Shown in pieces: positions 8,333 to 14,592 of a DNA stretch of 17,931 nucleotides. Origin of the DNA: Lunatibacter sp038209145 (lineage in GTDB: Bacteria > Bacteroidota > Bacteroidia > Cytophagales > Cyclobacteriaceae); contig JBBQXZ010000083.1 of assembly GCA_038209145.1 (NCBI GenBank), positions 1 to 17,931 of the forward strand, given 5' to 3'. The position numbers and the translations under genes were made by a program. The notes beneath the pieces were generated by a model that was not told the DNA's origin, did not search any database, and worked only from the letters and a program-made list of their open reading frames with translations. Every line of letters begins with the position of its first letter. Position 1 is the stretch's first letter.

Positions 8333-9673
8333 ATGGCTCAACCCGTAATCGCTATTTTTGATATTGGAAAGACCAATAAGAAATTTTTCCTTTTTGATGA
8401 GGAACTGAATGAAATTAGTGAAGAGTATGTCAAATTCCCCACCATCGTAGATGAAGATGGTGAAGAATGTGATGACTTGGAAAAAATAACAACCTGGGCC
8501 AGAGAAAAGGTGGAAGACCTGTGTCAGAATCCCGCCTATACCGTAAAAGCCCTTAATTTTTCAACCTATGGCGCTTCTTTCGTTTCGATCGATGCATCGG
8601 GTAAACCCGTTACGCCAATTTACAATTACCTGAAGGAATTTCCGAAAGATTTGCACGATGAGTTTTACGGAAAATACCCAGAGGAAGAAATCAACCGAAT
8701 CACCGCATCACCCACTTTGGGGATGTTGAATTCAGGGCTACAGCTTCTTTGGATCAAAAGAAAGCGTCCGGAAATCTTCGAGAAAATTCGCTACTCCCTT
8801 CACCTTCCTCAGTATATCTCTTACTTATTTACCGGGGAGGCTGTTGCCGAACCAACCTCCATCGGTTGCCATACCAAATTGTGGGACTTCCCGAAGAAGG
8901 ATTACCATGCATGGGTGTATGCCGAAGAAATTGCGGATAAGTTGCCGCAGACTGTTCCCACGTCACATTTTTTTACAAAAGAAATCTGTGGACAGCAGGT
9001 TCAGGTGGGGGTGGGCATCCACGACAGCTCTTCGGCCTTAGCTTCCTATTTGCTGGAAATTAAGGAACCCTTTGTGTTGATCTCAACTGGCACCTGGAGC
9101 ATCACACTGAACCCCTTTCCCGTGGGCGAGCTGACTTTTGAAGAACTCCAAAATGACTGCTTGAACTTCCTGTCCATAGATGGGGAAACGGTAAAGGCCA
9201 GTCGGTTTTTTCTGGGCTATGAACTCGACCATCAGTTGGAGAAATTAAACCGGATCTTTGACAAATCGGCTAAGTATTACAAAGAAATCGAAGCCGATGA
9301 GACCTACTTGGAAAGCTTGATTTCAGGTACCACAGCAGCTAAATTTTATCCGGAGACCATACAGCGTACTCCTTTGGTAAGTAAAATTTTCCCCGAAAAC
9401 GACTGGAATCCGGAAGGATATGCCAATTTTGATGCCGCCTACCACCAAATAATGTGGGGTTTGGCCCGTATGCAAGTGGCTTCCCTTGCGCTTGCCCTAG
9501 GTCGATCCGACATAAAAAAAGTGTATATTGACGGAGGCTTTGTCCATAACCAGGTATTTATACGGATGCTGGGGGAATTGTTCCCTGGTTTTGAGCTTCA
9601 GTTTTCTGATTTTCCGTTGGGTTCAGCCTATGGAGCTGCACTGATGCTTAAAGTTGCCCAAAAAGAAGTATAA
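8333..9673 (+). CDS. FGGY-family L-rhamnulose kinase
   Basis: 446-aa carbohydrate kinase of the FGGY family, predicted to phosphorylate L-rhamnulose at C1 with ATP. Seen: an N-terminal phosphate-binding motif DIGKTNKK (residues 10-17), a likely catalytic Asp231 in GVGIHDSSSAL, the ATP-contact motif STGTWS (251-256), and the second-domain signatures YIDGGFVHN and GSAYGAAL. Its length is slightly shorter than classic RhaB (about 480-490 aa). The sequence alone could fit L-fuculokinase or another ketose kinase; rhamnulose is inferred from the adjacent rhamnose isomerase and aldolase. The ATG at 8333 is the first in-frame start and gives the expected family N-terminus. The stop at 9671-9673 is 28 nt ahead of the esterase start. 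Confidence 0.88.
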   Translation: MAQPVIAIFDIGKTNKKFFLFDEELNEISEEYVKFPTIVDEDGEECDDLEKITTWAREKVEDLCQNPAYTVKALNFSTYGASFVSIDASGKPVTPIYNYLKEFPKDLHDEFYGKYPEEEINRITASPTLGMLNSGLQLLWIKRKRPEIFEKIRYSLHLPQYISYLFTGEAVAEPTSIGCHTKLWDFPKKDYHAWVYAEEIADKLPQTVPTSHFFTKEICGQQVQVGVGIHDSSSALASYLLEIKEPFVLISTGTWSITLNPFPVGELTFEELQNDCLNFLSIDGETVKASRFFLGYELDHQLEKLNRIFDKSAKYYKEIEADETYLESLISGTTAAKFYPETIQRTPLVSKIFPENDWNPEGYANFDAAYHQIMWGLARMQVASLALALGRSDIKKVYIDGGFVHNQVFIRMLGELFPGFELQFSDFPLGSAYGAALMLKVAQKEV

Positions 9674-9701
9674 ACCAGTAGACCCTTTTCCTTTCGCTAC
9701 C

Positions 9702-10634
9702 ATGAAAAAAATCCTTGCCCTTATGGCGCTACTTTGGACTGCCAATTCATCCTTCGCCCAATTCGAGCCAATTACCCTTCCACTCTATGAAGATGGGGTT
9801 ATTCCCTACGCCAAGGCCTCTTCCGAAACCGAAGAAATCCAACGTACCGATATCGTGGTAGTCAGGAAAGTGCAGGAACCTTTGATACAGGTGTTTTTGC
9901 CCTCCAAGGCAAATGCCACAGGACAGGCCGTAGTAATTTGTCCCGGTGGGGGCTATGGGGTCTTGGCCTACGATTGGGAGGGACTTGATATTGCCAAATG
10001 GCTCAATAGCCACGGCATTGCGGGGATTGTGCTGAAATACCGCCTTCCTTCCGCCGAATCACAGACCGAGCCCCATCTGGTGCCCTTGACAGACGCAAAG
10101 CGTGCCCTTCGACTCGTCAGAGCCAATGCGGAAGCTTGGAATATATCTCCCGATAAGATCGGCATTATGGGATTTTCTGCTGGCGGCCATCTTGCTTCTT
10201 CCCTGGCTACGCACTTTGACGCGGGAAATGAACAAGGAACGGATCCGGTTGAACGGCTTTCTTCGAGACCTGACTTTGCCATTTTAGCCTATGCGGTGAT
10301 TTCCTTTGATCCATCTTTTACCCACAGTGGCTCCCGCAACAATCTCTTGGGACAAAATCCCGATCCCAAGTGGGTGGAGTACTTTTCCAATGACAAACAG
10401 GTAACCGAAGAAACCCCTCCTACCTTCTTGTTTCATGCCCAGGACGACGTTGCTGTTCCGGTTCGGCATAGCTTGGATTTTATTCAGGCACTAACTGCAC
10501 ATAACGTGCCTGCTGAGCTGCATGTCTATCCTACGGGTGGCCACGGTTTTTCTTTGTCGATCAACAAAGAGGGTACGCAAAAAGGCTGGACGGAGAGCTG
10601 CATCAAGTGGCTTGGGGAGTTGAACAAAAAGTAG
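9702..10634 (+). CDS. Secreted alpha/beta-hydrolase, carbohydrate-esterase-like
   Basis: 310-aa exported esterase. The start is set at ATG 9702 because it begins a clear signal peptide (MKK, hydrophobic core, SSFA-Q with cleavage after A19); an upstream in-frame TTG at 9654 would overlap the kinase gene and hide the signal. Seen: oxyanion-type CPGGGYG (80-86), nucleophile Ser159 in GFSAGGH, Asp249 in HAQDDVAVP and His281 in GGHGFS, the usual Ser-Asp-His order. Family members include acetylxylan esterases and pectin or RG-type acetylesterases in Bacteroidota. It likely removes acetyl groups from a plant or algal polysaccharide in the periplasm or outside the cell. It is the last gene of the rhamnose operon, 28 nt after the kinase, suggesting that deacetylation feeds rhamnose release. 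The exact substrate is not readable from the sequence. Confidence 0.88.
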   Translation: MKKILALMALLWTANSSFAQFEPITLPLYEDGVIPYAKASSETEEIQRTDIVVVRKVQEPLIQVFLPSKANATGQAVVICPGGGYGVLAYDWEGLDIAKWLNSHGIAGIVLKYRLPSAESQTEPHLVPLTDAKRALRLVRANAEAWNISPDKIGIMGFSAGGHLASSLATHFDAGNEQGTDPVERLSSRPDFAILAYAVISFDPSFTHSGSRNNLLGQNPDPKWVEYFSNDKQVTEETPPTFLFHAQDDVAVPVRHSLDFIQALTAHNVPAELHVYPTGGHGFSLSINKEGTQKGWTESCIKWLGELNKK

Positions 10635-10801
10635 TTTGTCTACAAGCGGAGTTGCAGAAATGATCGGGAATAGGATTACCGAGTTTTAGTTGAACTATTA
10701 AAGCTGTATCGGGTATCAATCTCTTTTTTTTAAATGAAGTTTAAGCGAGATCTTTCAAGAATAATTGGTCTGTTTACTTCTATCAAGTGTTCAAAGTGGT
10801 T

Positions 10802-11059
10802 TTAAGAATAAAGCTTTGCGAGGTCGAACTTTAGTTTCTTTCCATTGTCCTTGCGTTCCACCAACCTGTAAACATAATTGGGGCAGTATTTACCATAATA
10901 AATGGACCCTATCAGTTCTTTCCTGTTCTCAATGAGATAATCCTTAGTAAAATACAACAGATTTGGCCTATTTATAAAATTTTTTGATTTAATCGCTATA
11001 AATGATTCAACTATATTGATATTTTTTAAAAGACTTTGGACGTACAGTTGTTGTTCTAA
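10802..11059 (-). pseudogene. C-terminal remnant of an unidentified protein (85 codons, no start)
   Basis: Reading the minus strand from 11059 down to the TAA at 10804-10802 gives 85 uninterrupted codons with convincing amino-acid composition: charged and aromatic residues with a pattern such as RPNLLYFTKDYLIENRKE followed by YYGKYCPNYVYRLVERK and a KLKFDLAKLYS end. There is no ATG, and the frame is closed upstream by a TAA at 11062-11060, so the 5' part is lost. I do not recognise the family. It may be the tail of a beta-propeller or other surface-associated Bacteroidota protein, but that is a guess. It is convergent with the esterase gene, 168 nt away. Confidence 0.6.
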
Positions 11060-11174
11060 TTATTTAGTTTTATGTTTAAATCATAAAACTTAATCTTTAA
11101 CCAATACCCAATAAAGGAAATATACAACTAAAGGTGTTTTCCCTCATATTTTGATATTTTTACTTTGACAGGGC

Positions 11175-11303
11175 ATGGTCTGTTCAACAAAATCAAAATC
11201 TGGAAAAGTCAATTTGGATACTAGCAATCTGCAATCAGGGACTTATTTTCTGCAAATACGCGCCGGAGAAGAGGTACTCAGAAAACAAGTATTGATAAAA
11301 TAA
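11175..11303 (+). pseudogene. Orphan T9SS type A C-terminal sorting-domain remnant
   Basis: A 42-codon frame ends in a stretch reading (in part) VNLDTSNLQSGTYFLQIRAG then EEVLRKQVLIK and stop. This is the classic end of the Por-secretion (type IX) C-terminal sorting domain: L-x-x-G-x-Y-[FL]-[LV]-x-[IV], then a short turn, then K-[KQ]-[VI]-[LIV]-[IVK]-K. Such domains form the last ~80 residues of large exported enzymes or adhesins. Here the passenger is gone: the frame is closed by TGA at 11166-11168, and the first residues (MVCSTKSKSGK) are not typical of the domain. It supports Bacteroidota origin and past loss of a secreted protein, perhaps a polysaccharide-active enzyme. Confidence 0.75.
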
Positions 11304-11450
11304 TCATATAAAATCCAAAAACCTTCTAGATTTCTGTAGCTTAGGAATTTCCCAAATGCAAAAGATGAAACCTGGAAGATTTTACAATCTATTTTTTTAT
11401 TAACTTATTAGTTAAAGGTATTGCGGATTTTAAGGCATATTAAATACCTT

Positions 11451-11469
11451 GGGTGTACGACAATTTGCA
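11451..11469 (+). repeat. Left terminal inverted repeat of the IS remnant
   Basis: GGGTGTACGACAATTTGCA, matching 16 of 19 positions of the opposite end at 12110-12128 in inverted orientation. It lies just outside the stop codon of the transposase remnant. Confidence 0.75.
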
Positions 11470-11471
11470 TT

Positions 11472-12096
11472 TCAGTTTAGATTGGTCAGGTTTGGTACGT
11501 TTTGCCAGTCGCCGGATTTGTTGGCAACTCTAAGGTTTGCTACCCGTTGCGCACCTTTGATCGTCCGTCTCTGACCGGAAAGTTTCATTCTCGATTGAAT
11601 GACATTTCTATAGGCTGCTTCCATGGGGCCTGATCCTATGAGCAGGCCATCTTTCCCATGTTTTTTGTAGTCCATTCTTTCTATGTTGTTTTCGTAGTAG
11701 GTCTGCGGGGATCTTTGCTTTTGATGGCTCTGCCCTTACAACACACAAGATTGATATTGGCGAGTACTGTCCGAACTTCCCCGTTGCCCTGTCAGTACGG
11801 TCAATTTCTGCAGGTAGGGACTCATATGAAATCCGTATGGCCCACGACAAAAACGATGCGTCTTGTTTACCGAGATCAGCCCATATTTCGTTTTAATATT
11901 TTTTTTTATTGCGGTCCTGACTTGCCTCGCCTAAAGCCTGCTGAAAAACTTCACGATCGATTCCCCTCCACTTTTTGTCGAATTCCTTTTCATAATTATA
12001 GGCTGTTTCCCGATTGTTCAGAATAGCTTGCAGCTCTTCAATCTTCGATTGAAACAATGTCTTGACTATCATAGGTTTTACTTGAAAGTCAAACAT
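11472..12096 (-). pseudogene. Degenerate transposase, frameshifted with central deletion
   Basis: Three fragments of one transposase in different frames. (i) 12096-11893: the N-terminus, starting MFDFQVKPMIVKTLFQSKIE and including YEKEFDKKWRGIDREVFQQ, ended by a stop after an A-rich tract. (ii) About 11884-11736: a frame with PYGFHMSPYLQKLTVLTGQR, the conserved region that follows the N-terminus in this family. (iii) 11675-11472: the intact-looking C-terminus with GSGPMEAAYRNVIQSRMK, SGQRRT and KGAQRVANLRVANKSGDW. The DDE catalytic region expected between (ii) and (iii) is missing. Total length is about half that of a functional transposase, so it cannot be active on its own, though its ends might still be mobilised in trans. 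Confidence 0.75.
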
Positions 12097-12109
12097 ATTT
12101 TAATTCCTA

Positions 12110-12128
12110 TGCATTTTGCCGTACACCC
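12110..12128 (-). repeat. Right terminal inverted repeat of the IS remnant
   Basis: Read on the minus strand this is GGGTGTACGGCAAAATGCA, paired with the left end at 11451-11469. It is 13 nt upstream of the transposase-remnant start codon. Confidence 0.75.
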
Positions 12129-12373
12129 ATCCGGACTGTCCCAAGCGTTTATATTCCATAATTTTTATATTTTATAATTAGTTTTCTGAAATAGTCATTA
12201 TTGGCGTACTACCCTTAACTACTACTTTTCGGTTTAGATTTTAAAGCCTGATAAAACGATTGGTTGACAAAATAAATGTAAACATCCACATAAGACGCTA
12301 AGCACTCGTCATGTTTGTTTACTTATAAAATAGCTATTCATTTGATATTAAACGAGTTAATCTGAGTAGTGCA

Positions 12374-12413
12374 TTTGAAACGCTGCTAATTTTTAGTGCT
12401 CGTTTCAAACGAG
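12374..12413. repeat. REP-like imperfect palindrome
   Basis: TTTGAAACG (12374-12382) and CGTTTCAAA (12401-12409) form a perfect 9-bp inverted repeat. The 18-nt interior has its own CTAA-TTT-TTAG stem. The right arm is also part of an overlapping perfect palindrome CTCGTTT-C-AAACGAG (12399-12413). The size and two-part hairpin resemble REP elements mobilised by RAYT (Y1-type) transposases, but copy number cannot be judged from one window. Confidence 0.45.
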
Positions 12414-12722
12414 GATTAGAGGAGGTCACAACTTAAACCCAATCACTTATAATGTATGAAAAAAAACCAAACCATCATTGAAAGATTTTGTCAGGATAAG
12501 CTGTGAAAGGCATCGCAATTCAAAAGGCTAGGCAGGTTAATATATTTTTGGTAAAAGCCAACATTGGCTTACCAACTGATTCCACTTACCGATCAGACAA
12601 AATCAGCAAGAAAAATAGTATGCACCAAGTGGCCTAATGATCCAGCGATGAAAAAGCTTTAAAAACTACCCTAATATTACTCCAAAATAGGAAGTCAAAG
12701 CACAATGCTACCTGAAATCCAG

Positions 12723-12763
12723 AAAAAAAAGCCACCCGACAGACTAAAAACCGCCAGCTTTTT
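12723..12763 (-). terminator. Weak candidate terminator for the DUF3891 gene
   Basis: On the minus strand, AAAAAGC and GCTTTTT flank a 24-nt interior, with the right arm continuing into a T-run (12730-12723). It sits about 55 nt beyond the DUF3891 stop. The stem is A/T-rich and the loop long, so support is modest. Confidence 0.3.
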
Positions 12764-12818
12764 CATCTGTCCAGCACACAAAAAAACATAAGGGGAAAAG
12801 AGCATTTTACCCGATAGC

Positions 12819-13550
12819 TTAACCCTCCTTAAACTCAAAGTTTATGAAATGAGGATTACCATAGGGGATTTCAGAGCTAAGCTCATTATCAGAATTATAG
12901 CCAAGTTTTTTGGTTTCGTAATACTCCGAGAAAATTGTGAATTCTACACTGTCAAAGCACCAATGGTCCAGTCTCAGAATTCCATTTTCATCTTTTTTTA
13001 TAAAATTCTCTTCGATTCCTTGTAGTGGCTCCAATTGAATTTTCTTTGCTGATTTGGGTATGTCTCCTTGGCAGAGAATCAAAGAAAGCTCATCACAGAA
13101 GCGCAGGATCTGATAGCAACCCTCGGCTTTAATTTGAGTGATATCCAAATGCTCCATAATTGACTGACATAAAGCTTCTTGCTCTTTTATAAATTTTTCA
13201 ATCTCCTTTCCCTTTTTGTCTTTGTAGATACTTCTGCAATGCATAGATACCATTAGTGACATAAACGCAGATTTATGCAAACAGCTACTCATTAGTAGTT
13301 TTACCCCTTTAAGTGCCATTGGGGACGGCTGACGATAATCCTTTGGCGCCCCAGCCTCTGTGAGATGATCTCTTTTATTCCATTTTGGTTGTCCGTTATC
13401 ATGGTCGGTAATCGCCGAAAGCCCATCCATTCGATATTCTGGAAGAGGCCAAAGCGACTCTTTAATATACATTCCAATTTTAAAAGCCAACAGGGCATGG
13501 GTACGATGAAAAAATATGTTCCATCCTTTTAGATTCTTGGTTACTATCAT
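12819..13550 (-). CDS. DUF3891-family protein of unknown function
   Basis: 243-aa soluble protein with no signal peptide or membrane segment. Its opening (MIVTKNLKGWNIFFHRTHAL, then LAFKIG) and the later AITDHDNGQPKWN segment (residues 46-58; H50, D51) fit the DUF3891 pattern as I recall it: an N-terminal HxxLA helix, then a His-Asp rich EHDDGW-like motif. A polar helical region around 110-135 (KDKKGKEIEKFIKEQEALCQ) and a hydrophilic beta-rich C-terminus follow. The conserved His/Asp residues hint at metal binding, as in HD-like folds, but no activity is established. It is transcribed away from the YciE-like gene, with 415 bp between them. The expected Trp after DNG is replaced by Gln-Pro-Lys-Trp, a small departure from the family motif. 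Confidence 0.65.
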   Translation of the reverse strand: MIVTKNLKGWNIFFHRTHALLAFKIGMYIKESLWPLPEYRMDGLSAITDHDNGQPKWNKRDHLTEAGAPKDYRQPSPMALKGVKLLMSSCLHKSAFMSLMVSMHCRSIYKDKKGKEIEKFIKEQEALCQSIMEHLDITQIKAEGCYQILRFCDELSLILCQGDIPKSAKKIQLEPLQGIEENFIKKDENGILRLDHWCFDSVEFTIFSEYYETKKLGYNSDNELSSEIPYGNPHFINFEFKEG

Positions 13551-13965
13551 AGTATTCTTTATTCACGCTGTAACTATTTTGATTCCAAAAAGTAAGTCCC
13601 TGATATTTTTTTTTTTATTGGGAAATAATTCTGGTCAACTTTTGTCTTTTTCTACAAATCCCATAAGATGGAACAAGGTTTATTTTACTTTTTGCCTCTT
13701 TTACTATCGTTGGAAGCTCAAGGGTGATATCAGTTTAGTATTTCAGATACAAGTTATGCCAATAAACTATCCCACTTAGTGGCAATTTTTACTCGGGTTG
13801 GCAAAAAAATCTAATCTAATTGGCCATTTGAAAGGCACTATCCCGGGTTGATTTTTCTATACATGCCTCTAAGTCTGCAAATTGAAGAGGTATTTGCTAA
13901 AAACATGGCATAGGCTTCAAAATTGTTAGCGGACTACATATAAAACAACTTAAAATCAAACAGTT
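13551..13965. promoter_or_regulatory. Divergent intergenic region upstream of DUF3891 and YciE-like genes
   Basis: A 415-bp AT-rich spacer that must contain promoters for both flanking genes. I found no exact TAnnTTTG box correctly placed for either. The only notable pattern is a pair of similar CGGGTTGrnwwwwww segments near 13795 and 13845, too loose to name. Confidence 0.3.
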
Positions 13966-14481
13966 ATGATCACTCAATCAAAATCAAAGGAATCTAAATT
14001 CCACAAATTGTTCGTCGAGGAACTCAAAGATATCTATTGGGCCGAAAAGCACTTAGTGAAAGCCCTTCCTAAAATGAGTAAGGGAGCCACTTCAGAAAAA
14101 TTGGTGATGGCTATCGAGAAGCATCTTGAAGAAACAAAAGAGCAAGTAAAACGTATCGAAGATGTGTTCGAAATCCTTGGAATGAAGGCACAAGCTAAAA
14201 AGTGCGAAGCAATGGAAGGCCTAGTAAAAGAGGCTGAGGGTATACTCGAAGATACTGAGAAGGACACTATGGTTAGGGATGCCGGTATCATCTCCGCAAG
14301 TCAGAAAGTCGAGCATTATGAAATAGCTTCCTATGGTACTCTGGTTGCTTTTGCCAAGAAAATGGGGCTGGATGATGTAGCAGATATTCTTTCTCAAACT
14401 TTGGCCGAAGAGAAAAAGACAGATGTATCCCTGAGCAAATTAGCTGAATCTGAAATCAATGAGGAAGCGGCTTCAGAATAG
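13966..14481 (+). CDS. YciE/YciF-type ferritin-like protein (DUF892)
   Basis: 171-aa all-helical protein of the YciE/YciF (DUF892) ferritin-like family, found in stress-induced gene sets of many bacteria. Seen: the family opening KLFVEELKDIYWAEKHLVKALPKM (shown here only in part: FVEELKDIYWAEKHL, residues 16-30), the second helix with IEKHLEET (50-57), then KVEHYEIASYG (114-124) and TLAEEKKTD (145-153). Glu19, Glu56/57, Glu116, His117 and Glu148/149 are plausible ligands for a di-metal centre. The protein is unlikely to store iron as full ferritin does; a role in oxidative, osmotic or desiccation stress is commonly suggested. It has its own strong terminator 7 nt after the stop, so it appears monocistronic. 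Confidence 0.9.
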   Translation: MITQSKSKESKFHKLFVEELKDIYWAEKHLVKALPKMSKGATSEKLVMAIEKHLEETKEQVKRIEDVFEILGMKAQAKKCEAMEGLVKEAEGILEDTEKDTMVRDAGIISASQKVEHYEIASYGTLVAFAKKMGLDDVADILSQTLAEEKKTDVSLSKLAESEINEEAASE

Positions 14482-14488
14482 TGACAAA

Positions 14489-14520
14489 GCGGGTAGGTAT
14501 ACCCTACCCGCTTTTTTTTT
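14489..14520 (+). terminator. Strong rho-independent terminator of the YciE-like gene
   Basis: GCGGGTAGG (14489-14497), a 5-nt loop TATAC, CCTACCCGC (14503-14511), then nine T residues. A perfect 9-bp GC-rich stem plus T-tract is the clearest terminator in the window. Confidence 0.93.
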
Positions 14521-14592
14521 GATCCAAAGTCTCAATTTTTTACCCATGAATTGAGTCACGTACATTCAATAATTCTATTAAACAACAATAAA

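Larger units (their letters stand above)
10635..11450. other. Decayed intergenic region with coding remnants
   Basis: About 816 bp without an intact gene after the rhamnose operon. It holds two separate coding remnants (10802-11059 minus, 11175-11303 plus). The rest (10635-10801, 11060-11174 and 11304-11450) is AT-rich, and I find no gene, tRNA or strong terminator in it. An 8-bp inverted repeat (AAGGTATT at 11415, AATACCTT at 11443) abuts the left end of the insertion-sequence remnant. Confidence 0.6.
11451..12128 (-). mobile_element. Internally deleted insertion-sequence remnant (ISKra4-like) with terminal inverted repeats
   Basis: A 678-bp element bounded by matching 19-bp ends: GGGTGTACGACAATTTGCA at 11451-11469 and, on the other strand, GGGTGTACGGCAAAATGCA at 12128-12110 (16 of 19 identical). 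Inside, on the minus strand, lie broken pieces of one transposase. The family assignment (ISKra4-like) rests on my recollection of the C-terminal GSGPMEAA / SGQR / KGAQRV-NLRVA block. A full element would be about twice this length, so the catalytic core has been deleted. No clear target-site duplication is visible at the flanks. Confidence 0.72.
12129..12818. other. Intergenic region without recognisable genes
   Basis: A 690-bp AT-rich stretch in which stops are frequent in all frames. The structures I can support are the REP-like hairpin at 12374-12413 and a weak candidate terminator at 12723-12763 for the gene on its right. No RNA gene is evident. Confidence 0.55.

Noticed and set aside
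8333..9673. Assignment of the kinase as L-fuculokinase
   Set aside because: Possible from sequence alone, but the adjacent isomerase is clearly of the L-rhamnose type and no fucose isomerase is present.
11415..11450. AAGGTATT / AATACCTT inverted repeat left of the IS remnant
   Set aside because: Not mirrored at the right end of the element, so not a target duplication or part of the terminal repeats; probably chance in AT-rich DNA.
13516..13779. 87-codon hydrophobic open frame on the plus strand
   Set aside because: Overlaps the start of the DUF3891 gene in the opposite direction, is rich in Phe/Ile from a T-rich tract, and has no plausible promoter or family match.
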